From CAIYTF01 sp963664845 (GTDB taxonomy: Bacteria > Bacteroidota > Ignavibacteria > Ignavibacteriales > Ignavibacteriaceae): DNA of 64,000 nucleotides. The stretch lies in the NCBI GenBank assembly GCA_963664845.1, contig OY761615.1, positions 2,232,001 through 2,296,000 on the forward strand, in the 5' to 3' direction. Below are positions 35,246 through 44,454 of this stretch, in pieces; position 1 is the first letter of the stretch; each line of letters begins with the position of its first letter. The translations under genes and the position numbers were made by a program. Under the pieces are notes generated by a model that searched no databases, was not told where the DNA came from, and worked only from the letters and a program-made list of their open reading frames with translations.

Positions 35246-36235
35246 CTACTTCCAATCGTAGCGACGATAATTGAATAGAATACGTGAACCGAACGGTTCC
35301 AAAAGGAAGGGGAACTCAGTATATGCGAACATTTTTTGCCTCATAGTATCCTGGAACATCCGGGGACAATATGTCATTAAAAATCCACCGCCGCCAGCAC
35401 CAGCAATTTTTGCTCCAGTTGCACCGCCCTTAATAGCAGTATTATACATCTCATTGATATAATCGTTTGAAATATTCGACGAAAGTTTCTTCTTGAGCTC
35501 CCAGTTTTTTGCAAGCAGAACTCCAATATGATCAATATTTCCTCTATTCAGCGATTCGACAGCTTCAAAAGCCAGTTCTTTAATTTCACTCAGGAAATCA
35601 ATTGAGAAGCCGATATTTGCTTTTTGTTCAGAGAGAATAAGAGATGCCTGGCGGGTAGTGTTTGTAAAAAAGAGCAGGAGATTTCCTCCCAAACGTCTTT
35701 TCGTATCGCCAGCCATACTAATTTTGTTAACTTCAACATTACCGTCCTTTTTAAAACGGATCCCGGACAGACCGCCAAATGCAGCAATATATTGATCTTG
35801 TTTACCAATCGGCTCGCCAAGTATGTCTATTTCTATTTCGCAAGCTTCTCGTGCCAATTGCTCTTGAGTTACCTGAATACCCTGATAGCTATAAAATGCA
35901 TTTAGCAGACCAACTGTAAGACTGCTTGAGGAACCCAGGCCGGAACCTTCTGAAGGTATATCAGCAAGCATAGCGACCTCAAACCCAGTTGTCAGTCCTG
36001 CCTTGATAGCAGCCTGACGCACCAAGTCATGTTTGATTTCAGCAACCGAGTCGACAATCTCTTTTTTTGTATAACCCACATAAATTTTCTCATCAAAACG
36101 TTCTTTGATAATCACATACACATATTTATCAATTGCAGTACTAACTACAAAACCTTCTTCCCTTTCATAATAATCTTTAAAATCAGTTCCCCCGCCACAC
36201 AGCGAGATACGCAAAGGTGTTTGTGAGATTATCAT
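35246..36235 (-). CDS. hddA: GHMP sugar kinase (HddA-like, heptose 7-phosphate 1-kinase)
   Basis: The product is 329 residues. The start MIISQTPLRISLCGGGTDF, the ATP-binding GSGLGSSSSLTVGLLNA near residue 96, and the substrate motif EPIGKQDQYIAAFGG are typical of the HddA/fucokinase branch, which phosphorylates C1 of D-glycero-D-manno-heptose 7-phosphate. The last motif, GGATGAKIAGAGGGGFLM, completes the GHMP set. It heads the operon of kinase, epimerase, nucleotidyltransferase, isomerase, Wzi and aminotransferase; a terminator just upstream isolates it from the transaldolase gene. The following phosphatase step (GmhB) is not encoded in this window. Confidence 0.87.
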   Translation of the reverse strand: MIISQTPLRISLCGGGTDFKDYYEREEGFVVSTAIDKYVYVIIKERFDEKIYVGYTKKEIVDSVAEIKHDLVRQAAIKAGLTTGFEVAMLADIPSEGSGLGSSSSLTVGLLNAFYSYQGIQVTQEQLAREACEIEIDILGEPIGKQDQYIAAFGGLSGIRFKKDGNVEVNKISMAGDTKRRLGGNLLLFFTNTTRQASLILSEQKANIGFSIDFLSEIKELAFEAVESLNRGNIDHIGVLLAKNWELKKKLSSNISNDYINEMYNTAIKGGATGAKIAGAGGGGFLMTYCPRMFQDTMRQKMFAYTEFPFLLEPFGSRILFNYRRYDWK

Positions 36236-36657
36236 TTGTCCTCAGTGTTACTAAAATATCAGGAACTAATTAAAAGAATTGACAGTACGTTTGGCCCTGG
36301 CCTATGACAACCCATCTTTGTTCAATAGATTTAAGGCAACGACTATAATAGTATTAACTATTTGTAACATTTCACAAGCAAATATTCAGCAAACAAGGCA
36401 GAATGGACCGCATCCAAATGCAGAATGGATTTCTGCTCAAAATGAACACTGAGTATTTTTATTAAAAAGGCGGTTCGTGAACCGCCATATAAATATTGCT
36501 TTACTTGTTGTAGACCAATCATATAGCCGGCTATAATCATGTTCACTGCGCAAAATAAGCCAGTAATCATTTTGAAAATGATTTCCGTATATTTTACCAT
36601 TGTTTTTACATCGAAAGCGTTATACCAGGAAAACAGAGCCTAAATATCTCATAGCAC
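36236..36657. promoter_or_regulatory. intergenic region with promoter of the heptose operon
   Basis: These 422 bp hold the terminator at 36464-36486 and, downstream of it on the minus strand, about 230 AT-rich bases that must contain the promoter of the kinase-led operon. No clear promoter box was found. A frame at 36358-36600 runs through the terminator and is judged non-coding. Confidence 0.5.
36464..36486 (-). terminator. intrinsic terminator after the transaldolase gene
   Basis: GGCGGTTC (36469-36476) and GAACCGCC (36479-36486) form a perfect inverted repeat. On the minus strand it is followed by TTTTT (36468-36464) and more A/T. It lies about 170 bp after the stop at 36658. Confidence 0.8.
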
Positions 36658-37362
36658 TTAGATTGTATATCCAGCTGATTGTGCATCATTATAAAACATT
36701 TGAACCGTTTCCAATGAAAATTGTGTAAGTTCTTTCCCTAAGGTTGGAAGCTTTTTCAAAATATCATTCGTAGCAGTTATAATATGACAACCAATAGAGT
36801 CAGCCTGAACAACATTGAATAGCTCTCGTGGACTTGCCCAGATCAATTCAATGTTTTGATGCGGTGCCAGCAAACCCATAACTTCCTCCATAATGGGTAG
36901 CGGGTCAATGCCTGCGTCCGCAATTCTTCCAGCAAATACGGAGACATAGCTTCCAGGACTATTTTTAAGAGCAGGAAGAGTGTCTTTCACTTGCTGAACG
37001 GTCATCATTGCGGTGACATTTACCTTAATCTTATCATCTGAAAGTTTTTTAATCAGCGGCAAGCTATACATCGCTTTAGTATTAGTAATTGGTATCTTAA
37101 CATATACATTATCGCCCCATGAGGCAATCTCATGAGCTTGTCGTTCCATTTCATCAAAATCATCGGAAAATACTTCAAGAGAAATTGGCATATCCTTGAT
37201 CTCTGAGAGTATATCTAAAGAAAAGGCTTTATAATCGGTAATACCCGCCTTTCGCATCAAGGTCGGATTTGTTGTGAATCCAGAAATTAATGGATTTTTA
37301 TACATTTCCAGCATACCAGCTTTTTCAGCACCATCAGCAAACAATTTAACTTTAAGACTCAT
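36658..37362 (-). CDS. transaldolase-family protein (TalC/fructose-6-phosphate aldolase branch)
   Basis: This 234-residue protein keeps the family marks: LFADGAE at 7-13 (aspartate D10), SGFTTNPTLMRKAG at 27-40, the Schiff-base lysine K89 in VYVKIPITNTKAM, VNVTAMMTVQQ, and SVFAGRIADAG. It would transfer or cleave a three-carbon ketol unit; transaldolase makes sedoheptulose 7-phosphate from fructose 6-phosphate and erythrose 4-phosphate. It is shorter than house-keeping transaldolase (about 320). Together with the isomerase and phosphofructokinase genes just upstream it looks like a dedicated heptose-phosphate supply unit, which is inference. Confidence 0.87.
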   Translation of the reverse strand: MSLKVKLFADGAEKAGMLEMYKNPLISGFTTNPTLMRKAGITDYKAFSLDILSEIKDMPISLEVFSDDFDEMERQAHEIASWGDNVYVKIPITNTKAMYSLPLIKKLSDDKIKVNVTAMMTVQQVKDTLPALKNSPGSYVSVFAGRIADAGIDPLPIMEEVMGLLAPHQNIELIWASPRELFNVVQADSIGCHIITATNDILKKLPTLGKELTQFSLETVQMFYNDAQSAGYTI

Positions 37363-37433
37363 ATTTCACTTTCACATAACTTGAAAATTATTTAAAACAA
37401 ACTTACATCAATGCAACAGGACATAGGTCTCTG

Positions 37434-38030
37434 TTATCTGGTAGATTCCCATTTAGTAGGGTTTACCTGTAGCAGTGGATGCGAAACCAGAAGGTGCCAA
37501 ATTACAGCTTGGAAGCCTTCAGTTAAAGGAGTAATCCGGGATTGACTAATAACCGGGAGAACAACGATTGCATCACCAACCAGCTTAGCATACCCACCGT
37601 CTTTTCCGACTATACCAACAACTTTGGCTCCAATTTCTTTTGAATACCGAATGACATTCACCAAATTAGTACTAATATTTTTATCTTCGCTACCGCCGCC
37701 AACAGAAATCACTAAAATGCAATCATTTTTATTAAATCGGCTTACTTTTAACCAATTGAGAGCTGAAACATCCCATCCCTCATCATTTACCCTTGCAGTT
37801 AATTCAGAAATATTATCATAGGGTGCGTATGCTTCAAAATTGCAGAGTTTCCTGAAATCACATACTGCATGAGAGGCATGCCCTGCTCCGCCACCGGATC
37901 CTACAATAAACAAACGCCCACCGGCATCTCTCACTTTGCTCAAACAGAGAGCAATACTTTCAACATCTTCATAATCTATTTTATCGATTAACTCTTTACA
38001 TTCAAACAGAAATTCTTGACTAAATGACAT
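37434..38030 (-). CDS. SIS-domain sugar isomerase (second GmhA-like protein)
   Basis: The protein has 198 residues with LFIVGSGGGAGHASHAVCDF near residue 38 and ILVISVGGGSEDKNI near 105. The first SIS motif is GSGGGAGHASH rather than the GNGGSA of the other copy, and a cysteine follows. This variant is often seen in polysaccharide loci beside sugar kinases. It probably interconverts a ketose and an aldose phosphate, such as sedoheptulose 7-phosphate and a heptose 7-phosphate. AAAGGA precedes the ATG. It lies between the phosphofructokinase and transaldolase genes. Confidence 0.8.
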   Translation of the reverse strand: MSFSQEFLFECKELIDKIDYEDVESIALCLSKVRDAGGRLFIVGSGGGAGHASHAVCDFRKLCNFEAYAPYDNISELTARVNDEGWDVSALNWLKVSRFNKNDCILVISVGGGSEDKNISTNLVNVIRYSKEIGAKVVGIVGKDGGYAKLVGDAIVVLPVISQSRITPLTEGFQAVIWHLLVSHPLLQVNPTKWESTR

Positions 38031-38057
38031 ATATCATCCTTTCCTTTTTTATATTAC

Positions 38058-39206
38058 TTAAAGCCCGTAACACACTTTGGGCAGTTCACGAATAATTTTC
38101 CCGAGGTATTTCATTCCCTCATCGGTAGCCGTCAGAAGTCTATGATCATAGAAACGATCAGTAACAAACCGGTGCAGCTCTTCAATATTCAAAACATCAA
38201 TAATTGGATAACTCTCTGGAACAAATTTGTTATTTAAATATTTCATTGTTAAAAATACCGGTTTATCTAAATTGGCTTTAAATAGGCCGATGGCTTCCCG
38301 ACCAAGTTCGGACGCAGCAAATAGGTCCAGTTCATTTGGTTTACCTGACCGATACAGATATGATGGATTGACTGAGTTAACATTCCGCGTGTCAAATTTA
38401 TTAGCCAAGTCTTTCTTCATTTTATCAGCAAGAAGATTCGCAGCACCTTTAAAGCGAGGATGTCCAAAGCTATCGACTTCGTTATGATCTGCAGATATAT
38501 ACGAACCATCGGCCCATCGGGCCCCCTCCGCCAGGACAATAATAATATTTTTCTGTCTATGATATTTTTCACTGACCATTTCCAAAAAGACCTTATAGTC
38601 CAGAGGGAACTCCGGGATAATTATAAAATCCGGATGCCCCATTGCCGAAGATAAAGCCAACCAACCAGCATGCATACCCATAGACTCGACAACTATAATT
38701 CTTTCATGCGAATAGGCAGTGGTTCTTAAACCTTCATTTATACTTACAAATGAGGATATTTTCTCACCCGCACTTGGATATCCCAAGGTAAAGTAATTGA
38801 CCACACTATCTGTATTAATAATGCCGACATCGTTGTCAATAGTTTTAGAGATTAATACTTGAGGAATGTTTTTCAGATAGAGGGCATTGGATAATGTATC
38901 CTCTCCTCCAATTACAATCAGACCATCTACCTTTTGTTCGGCCAGATTTTTAATAACACGTTCTGCTCCATACTCAACTTTTGCAAGATTAACTCGTGAA
39001 GATTTTAATATTGTCCCTCCGAGCAATGGATCAATTATATGATCATTAAGTATTGTAAACTTATTTTCAAGCAGACCTTGCCAACCATATGCGTAGCCAA
39101 CGACTTCAATGTTATTTCTATTTGCAGTTTCCACGACTGCCCGAATGACTGCATTTAGCGGCTGTACATCGCCACCACCAGTCAAAATTCCAATTCTACT
39201 CTTCAT
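38058..39206 (-). CDS. phosphofructokinase family, PPi-dependent type predicted
   Basis: The 382-residue protein begins IGILTGGGDVQPLNAVIRAV, the nucleotide/PPi-binding loop with an unusual VQP for the common CPG or APG. The donor-selecting region reads VIGGEDTL at 98-105, with Asp where ATP enzymes have Gly, and the catalytic motif is ISKTIDND at 119-126, with Lys before TIDND. Asp plus Lys is the signature of pyrophosphate-dependent enzymes. PPi-type enzymes are known to act also on sedoheptulose phosphates. In a heptose locus, followed by an isomerase and transaldolase, a role in sedoheptulose supply is more likely than glycolysis; this is inference. Confidence 0.85.
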   Translation of the reverse strand: MKSRIGILTGGGDVQPLNAVIRAVVETANRNNIEVVGYAYGWQGLLENKFTILNDHIIDPLLGGTILKSSRVNLAKVEYGAERVIKNLAEQKVDGLIVIGGEDTLSNALYLKNIPQVLISKTIDNDVGIINTDSVVNYFTLGYPSAGEKISSFVSINEGLRTTAYSHERIIVVESMGMHAGWLALSSAMGHPDFIIIPEFPLDYKVFLEMVSEKYHRQKNIIIVLAEGARWADGSYISADHNEVDSFGHPRFKGAANLLADKMKKDLANKFDTRNVNSVNPSYLYRSGKPNELDLFAASELGREAIGLFKANLDKPVFLTMKYLNNKFVPESYPIIDVLNIEELHRFVTDRFYDHRLLTATDEGMKYLGKIIRELPKVCYGL

Positions 39207-39379
39207 AAAGCATTTATTTGTTTAAAATTTAATATGTTTTTATATATCATCAATGGATGTTTCCAATTTTAAATAAAAATGAAAATCAAATAATTCAGAA
39301 CACATTTGCATGTTATACGATATATTCATCTTGAATCATAAAATGAAGTCTACGTTTTTAAACGCCTAATGATAGCCCA

Positions 39380-40393
39380 TCAAAGGCAAATCTTTTTATT
39401 CTCGGCATTAGATCTATAAATTGCGTCAATAACCTCATTGGCTTTGAATCCATCAAAACCGCTACCAATTGGATCTCTATTTTCTTTAATCGCCTTTTTA
39501 AACTCGTCCCATTCCATTTTCCAACTTATGTCTTCAGCAGAGAATTCGTGCAATATAATATCCGGACGACCACCTTCTGGTTTTCGTATACCTACTTCCA
39601 GAGTTTCAGGCCCATAACTGCCTCCCAGCCCCTCTATTTTAAGAAATCCCTTTGAGCCAAAAATTTCAAATGAAAAAATATTTTTCCAATTAGTCCAACT
39701 AACCTGAAAGCTTGCCGAAACATCCTTTTCGGTTTTTAAGATTGCCGTGGCGTTATCTTCTACCCGCATATTCCAAAATTTTGTATCTGCGACACCATAT
39801 ATTTCCTTTATTTCACCTCCAAACCAACGAATCAAATCGATTACATGCACTCCCTGATCCAAGAGTTCTCCACCGCCGCACAAATCTTTTGAAGCTCTCC
39901 ATTCATTTTCCATACCGGCCCGCCCACCATGACCATACCGTGCACGAATATTAAATATTTCCCCAATAACTCCTTCATCGGCCATCTTTTTGGCTTGCCA
40001 AATACCCGGGTGGAATCGATGATTGAACCCTGTTTTGAGAATTGGCATTTTAGAATCATGCGATAGCGTACCTTGTAGAAAAGAATAAATCTCTTTCGCC
40101 TCTTGTAAATTTCTTCCAAGTGGTTTTTCTGCGACTACATTTTTCCCTTTTCTCAACGCTGCAATTATAATCTCTTTCGCAAATTTGTTTATTACCGAAA
40201 CAATTACAGAATCACAATTAACCTGGCTAAATAGTTCCAGATAATCAGTAAAATGTGTACACGAAAATTCCTTGGAAAACCTTACAGCCAAGTCTTCGTT
40301 AATGTCACAGCAAGCGACCAATTTATCTTCATCAGATAATGCCATTGCTCTTTTTTTACCTATTAGGCCGCAGCCTATAATGACAATATTCAT
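39380..40393 (-). CDS. Gfo/Idh/MocA-family sugar oxidoreductase
   Basis: The 337-residue protein starts MNIVIIGCGLIGKKRAMALS (Rossmann domain binding NAD(P)) and has the family motif VAEKPLGRNLQEA near residue 94. The second domain has GGGELLDQGVHVIDLIRWF, with the His/Asp pair used in catalysis. It oxidises or reduces a sugar or nucleotide-sugar; the substrate is unknown. Its start overlaps the stop of the SDR gene by four bases, so the two redox enzymes are coupled and may act in sequence. A homologue lies at 46755-47759. Confidence 0.88.
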   Translation of the reverse strand: MNIVIIGCGLIGKKRAMALSDEDKLVACCDINEDLAVRFSKEFSCTHFTDYLELFSQVNCDSVIVSVINKFAKEIIIAALRKGKNVVAEKPLGRNLQEAKEIYSFLQGTLSHDSKMPILKTGFNHRFHPGIWQAKKMADEGVIGEIFNIRARYGHGGRAGMENEWRASKDLCGGGELLDQGVHVIDLIRWFGGEIKEIYGVADTKFWNMRVEDNATAILKTEKDVSASFQVSWTNWKNIFSFEIFGSKGFLKIEGLGGSYGPETLEVGIRKPEGGRPDIILHEFSAEDISWKMEWDEFKKAIKENRDPIGSGFDGFKANEVIDAIYRSNAENKKICL

Positions 40394-41232
40394 ATCTTTT
40401 TATAAAATGATTTGTTATCAATTCTTCTTATTGTTGCAAAGTCCTTGTCCGTCCGCAGAAGACTTTGAAAATTTTCCTCTTTCCAGCTATCCCAAGGGGC
40501 AGAAATAAGCTTCCCACTTATTCCATTTGATAAATCAGACACAAGAAAGCTAACCAGTCCTGCCGCGATATAAGGACTGCTAGCGCCAGCGCTCTTTCTT
40601 TTTAATGCGTCTTGATATTCGACTCCAGAAAGCTCCTGAGCATCTATAACCTCGTCCAGCATTTTGGTATTCACTGCACCAGGAGCGATCGAATTAATAT
40701 CAACGTTAAATTCTTTGTTTTCTTCAGCCAGAGTCTCAGTAAAGCGAACAATCGCAGTTTTTGAAGCGCCATAGGCGCTAAAATTAGCTCTTGGTGAAGT
40801 AGCTCCACCGCCGGAGAAATTAATTATTTTCCCCTTTTTTCTCGCAACCATATAAGGCAATACGAAATACGTCATATTTATCGTACCGAAAAGATTAATC
40901 TCGATGTTCTTTTTCCAGTGAGATATATCGTTTTTGATAAAAGGGCCAATAGGCGACTGAATGCCTGCGTTATTAATCAAAGCATCGATATTCACCAATT
41001 TCTCTTTGGCTGAAAGGACACACTTCCTGGCTGAATTTTCGTCTGAAACATCTCCCACAAGATAGAATGAATCTTTGCTAAATTGTTTGACCCGTTCCAA
41101 AGTATCTTTTAATTCTGATTCCGTTCTGGAAATGAGGCATAATTGCGCGCCCTCCTTGGCACACACTTCTGCAAGTGCCCGACCGATGCCGCGACCGGCA
41201 CCTGTAATAATAATAGTTTTATTTTTTAGCAT
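40390..41232 (-). CDS. classical short-chain dehydrogenase/reductase
   Basis: The start at 41232 (MLKNKTIIITGAGRGIGRAL) with AAGGAAG in front gives 280 residues; the in-frame extension upstream overlaps the next gene and is not homologous. Family marks are TGAGRGIG, NNAG near residue 91, a catalytic serine in the INFSGGGA region and YGASK near 156. Substrate specificity cannot be predicted. The tight coupling with the Gfo/Idh/MocA gene and its place after a nucleotidyltransferase suggest modification of a nucleotide sugar. Confidence 0.87.
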   Translation of the reverse strand: MLKNKTIIITGAGRGIGRALAEVCAKEGAQLCLISRTESELKDTLERVKQFSKDSFYLVGDVSDENSARKCVLSAKEKLVNIDALINNAGIQSPIGPFIKNDISHWKKNIEINLFGTINMTYFVLPYMVARKKGKIINFSGGGATSPRANFSAYGASKTAIVRFTETLAEENKEFNVDINSIAPGAVNTKMLDEVIDAQELSGVEYQDALKRKSAGASSPYIAAGLVSFLVSDLSNGISGKLISAPWDSWKEENFQSLLRTDKDFATIRRIDNKSFYKKI

Positions 41233-41251
41233 TACGTATTCTTCCTTTGAA

Positions 41252-42019
41252 CTAAAGCTCAATAGATTTCTTATACATTTCCGGATTATCAAAGGCAAGT
41301 ACATCTCTATTTTCGCAGATACCGTACAAAGGCAGATTATTCTTCAACATCAAGGGGAATACATCTTTCCCGAAATCGGAATAACCATCCAAAATAAAAT
41401 CGTCAATTGAGCTGTTTAATAGATATATTCCTGCATTAACCCAGTGACTTGAAGTCACTCCACTCTTGGGTTTTTCTATAAATTTAAGAATTTTACCTTT
41501 TTCATCCAATTCTGCAACCCCACTATGTTCAACATCCTCTCGATAGTGAAATGCTATTACGCAAGAATCATTAGTCTCTATATTCTTTTTTAATAATAAT
41601 TCAAGATCATATTCAGAAAAATTATCCCCATAAATAACGAAAAAGGTTTCCCCAGGTTCATGGATTTTAGAGAAAGGAACTGAATTATTGAGAGAATTGG
41701 GAACTTGTAGCCTGTTGGAATTAAAATGTTCCCTAAGAATTTTTTTAACAGCACCGGCAGTCCCCAATAATTCATCTTCATAAGAATATGCTATATTCAC
41801 ACCAAAATTTTTCCCGTCACCGAAATATTCCGTTATTTTCTCCGGAAGATGATGAACGTTGATATAAATATCTTCAATTCCATTTTTTTTGCATAGTTCA
41901 ATATTATGCTGCAGAATCGGCTTGCCGCGGAATTCAATCATTGGTTTTGGGATGCTCTGAGTAATCTCTTTGAGCCTTTCACCCTTGCCAGCTGCCAGTA
42001 TTATTGCTTTTTTAGTCAT
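41252..42019 (-). CDS. sugar-1-phosphate nucleotidyltransferase (second HddC-like enzyme)
   Basis: This 255-residue protein has IILAAGKGERLKEITQSIPK with the catalytic lysine, a VIYGDNFSEYDL metal site, EKPKSGVTSSHWVNAGIYLL and the final segment around FDNPEMYKKSIEL. It is a homologue of 33381-34097 but only loosely similar, so it may use another sugar phosphate. It is 19 bp upstream of the SDR gene and 43 bp downstream of an epimerase in one operon with a GHMP kinase, repeating the kinase-epimerase-nucleotidyltransferase set. Confidence 0.85.
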   Translation of the reverse strand: MTKKAIILAAGKGERLKEITQSIPKPMIEFRGKPILQHNIELCKKNGIEDIYINVHHLPEKITEYFGDGKNFGVNIAYSYEDELLGTAGAVKKILREHFNSNRLQVPNSLNNSVPFSKIHEPGETFFVIYGDNFSEYDLELLLKKNIETNDSCVIAFHYREDVEHSGVAELDEKGKILKFIEKPKSGVTSSHWVNAGIYLLNSSIDDFILDGYSDFGKDVFPLMLKNNLPLYGICENRDVLAFDNPEMYKKSIEL

Positions 42020-42062
42020 GCTTAATGCGTGTACCCATTTGTGATTTGCTTACTTGAATATA

Positions 42063-43028
42063 TCATAATCTCCCGTTTGAAAGCTCATTCCGGATAAAGT
42101 TAATCGAAGCCTGCAAACCTTCTTTCAAATCTGTTTTAGGTAACCAGCCAATTTTTTTTGCTTCTTCAATTGCAGCTAAATTGGCAAAAGCTTCGCCTGG
42201 TTGATCGGGTTTGTATATAGGCTCGAGAGAAGAGCCCAGCAACAGCGAAATAACTTTAAATATTTCGTTAATTGAATAGTTCACTCCGCTGCCAAGATTG
42301 AAAACTTTCCCCGATGTTCGATCATCTTCCATACATTTAATATGAAATTCGTTGATATCATCCACATAGATAAAGTCTCTTCTTTTTTCGCCGGTTCCAA
42401 AAATAACAGGACGTTGCCCTTTTAGCAAATTGATAATAAACGAGGAAAACACTGGAGGAATGGTTCTTCGATAATCTTGCCGGGGTCCATAAACGCAAAA
42501 ATAACGCAATGCTGTAAATTGCAGACCATGAGGGCTATTTGCGGTGGCCTCACCATAAAACCGTGCGTATGCTTCTGCGAAATACATTCCGGCCATTTTA
42601 CTGACAGCATAAAAGCTTTGGGGAGCAACTTCAGTTTCCGGAGTTGGCAAAGTTGCAATCCCTTCATACATTGCAGAAGATTCAGCATAGATTATTTTTT
42701 TTACATTGTTAGCTCTACTTGCTTCAAAAACATTTACCGTACCAGTAACATTTATATCGGCAGTTTCCAACGGATTTAGCTGACAATCTATTATTGAATT
42801 TTTCGCCGCCAAGTGAAAAACATATTCAACATCTTTAAAGAGAGGAATTATAGAAGAACTACGTATATCCGCTTTATGAAAGATCACTCCATCCGGTATT
42901 TGCTCTGCTTTCCCATAGGCCAAATTATCGATTCCGATAACTTCATATTTCCCGTCAGACAGCAACCTGTCTGCTAAATTTGATCCAATAAAACCGGCCA
43001 CTCCGGTAATCAAGACTTTTGTCTTCAT
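42063..43028 (-). CDS. NAD-dependent nucleotide-sugar epimerase (GalE/WbpP-like)
   Basis: The start at 43028 (MKTKVLITGVAGFIGSNLAD) puts the Rossmann motif at the N-terminus and gives 321 residues; a further 33 upstream residues have no homology. It shows VFHLAAKNS, the serine block YAESSAMYEG, and YAVSKMAGMYFAEA with the YxxxK pair near 145. The pattern RDFIYVDDINEFHIKCMED and the VFNLGSG motif are typical of UDP-sugar 4-epimerases. It could epimerise the sugar activated by the neighbouring nucleotidyltransferase. Confidence 0.87.
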   Translation of the reverse strand: MKTKVLITGVAGFIGSNLADRLLSDGKYEVIGIDNLAYGKAEQIPDGVIFHKADIRSSSIIPLFKDVEYVFHLAAKNSIIDCQLNPLETADINVTGTVNVFEASRANNVKKIIYAESSAMYEGIATLPTPETEVAPQSFYAVSKMAGMYFAEAYARFYGEATANSPHGLQFTALRYFCVYGPRQDYRRTIPPVFSSFIINLLKGQRPVIFGTGEKRRDFIYVDDINEFHIKCMEDDRTSGKVFNLGSGVNYSINEIFKVISLLLGSSLEPIYKPDQPGEAFANLAAIEEAKKIGWLPKTDLKEGLQASINFIRNELSNGRL

Positions 43029-43231
43029 GATTTCTTTCATACTAATTTGTTTATATGTGGAAGGGGTCAGTACTTTTTTTAAAATCACTGACCTCTGATT
43101 AGCTGTTTCATTTTCCAGTGCCTTCAATCCATAACACTTTCCCCTTCGTTGGCATTAAGATATTCTAAAGATGATGATTTCGCTTAATCACTACCTACAG
43201 AAATACTTATCAACAGACCAGAATTGACCTG

Positions 43232-44290
43232 CTATATATTTACCAGTGTTTTAACTCCCTCCCAATCAAATCGGGAGTCCATATATTTCAACCCGGCATT
43301 TTCCAATGTTTTACGCAACTGTTTCCGTTTTCCATTAGCAACGCAGAACAATAAGAAGCCACCGCCACCAGCTCCCATTATTTTCCCACCTAAAGCACCG
43401 TTGTTTAAGGCAAGTTCATACCAGTCATCAATTTCAGAATTGCTCATTTTATCCGAAACGCTTTTTTTTACCTGCCAATGTTCGTTTAGTAATCTTCCGA
43501 AAGCACTAATATCCCCTTTTAATAGCGCATCTTTAACTTCATATCCAATTTCTTTTATCTTATGCATTGCTTCAAGCGGATTATTCATCCACTCTTCATT
43601 CTTGGTCTTTTGTCTCTCTGTAGATAATCCGCTTGACTTTTCGGTCTCATTTCCTTTTGCAATTTTACTGCTTTGTTCTCCCAGAATGGAATTAGCATCT
43701 CTTTGCAGATTGGTATAGAACATCATTAATCTATTTTCCATTTCATAGACGATTTCATGATCCAAATCAAGTGACGTTACTTTCACACTTCCCAACCTAT
43801 CAATTTCCAACTGCAAAATTCCGCCATACGCAGCAGCATATTGATCTTGTTTTCCAATGGGTTTCCCTATCAAGTCCATTTCAACCCGACATGCTTCTTC
43901 TGCTAAATCCTTAATCGATATGTGTCTTCTTAGCATGACGTTCAATCCTCGCAACAATGCAACCGTATATGAGCTTGAGGATCCCATTCCGGTCCCGGCA
44001 GATAAATCCGCCATAGACGAAATCTCAATAGGTCGTTTAACATTTAAATATTTCATTGATTCCCGTACAATATCATGCTTTAATTCATGAATTTTATCGA
44101 GATCAACAACTTCGACACTACTATAGTTAATTTTAATTTTATTAACAACTTCAGGTTCATTAATGTTTATATACATATACTTATTAATCGCTGCCGTTAT
44201 CAAAAAACCTTCATGTTTTCTGTAATATGAAGGGAGATCTGTCCCGCCTCCACCTAAAGGCAAACGAAAAGGAGCGCGCACTACTATCAT
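43232..44290 (-). CDS. GHMP sugar kinase (second HddA-like enzyme)
   Basis: The product has 352 residues: MIVVRAPFRLPLGGGGTDLP, ATP loop GTGMGSSSSYTVALLRGL, KPIGKQDQYAAAYGG and GGKIMGAGGGGFLLF. It differs from the kinase at 35246 by a charged insertion around residues 205-240 (KGNETEKSSGLSTERQKTKN). The IGKQDQY motif places it in the heptose/fucose kinase branch. It heads, in transcription order, kinase, epimerase, nucleotidyltransferase, SDR and oxidoreductase, suggesting that a second activated sugar, possibly another heptose, is made. Confidence 0.85.
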   Translation of the reverse strand: MIVVRAPFRLPLGGGGTDLPSYYRKHEGFLITAAINKYMYININEPEVVNKIKINYSSVEVVDLDKIHELKHDIVRESMKYLNVKRPIEISSMADLSAGTGMGSSSSYTVALLRGLNVMLRRHISIKDLAEEACRVEMDLIGKPIGKQDQYAAAYGGILQLEIDRLGSVKVTSLDLDHEIVYEMENRLMMFYTNLQRDANSILGEQSSKIAKGNETEKSSGLSTERQKTKNEEWMNNPLEAMHKIKEIGYEVKDALLKGDISAFGRLLNEHWQVKKSVSDKMSNSEIDDWYELALNNGALGGKIMGAGGGGFLLFCVANGKRKQLRKTLENAGLKYMDSRFDWEGVKTLVNI

Positions 44291-44454
44291 TGTTTCTCCA
44301 TCTATTCAATAAATACAAAATCAAAAGAAAATGACCATACTATGCTTCATTTAATTACAGGTCATTTATCCTTTACCTCATTTCACTTTTATATCGGCCT
44401 GAATAAGAAACTCAATCAAGCTCAATTAGTTTTCCACCTTCCCCTTTTGAATAA

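Noticed and set aside
36358..36600. 80-codon minus-strand frame with a hydrophobic start
   Set aside because: It contains a strong intrinsic terminator and has no ribosome binding site.
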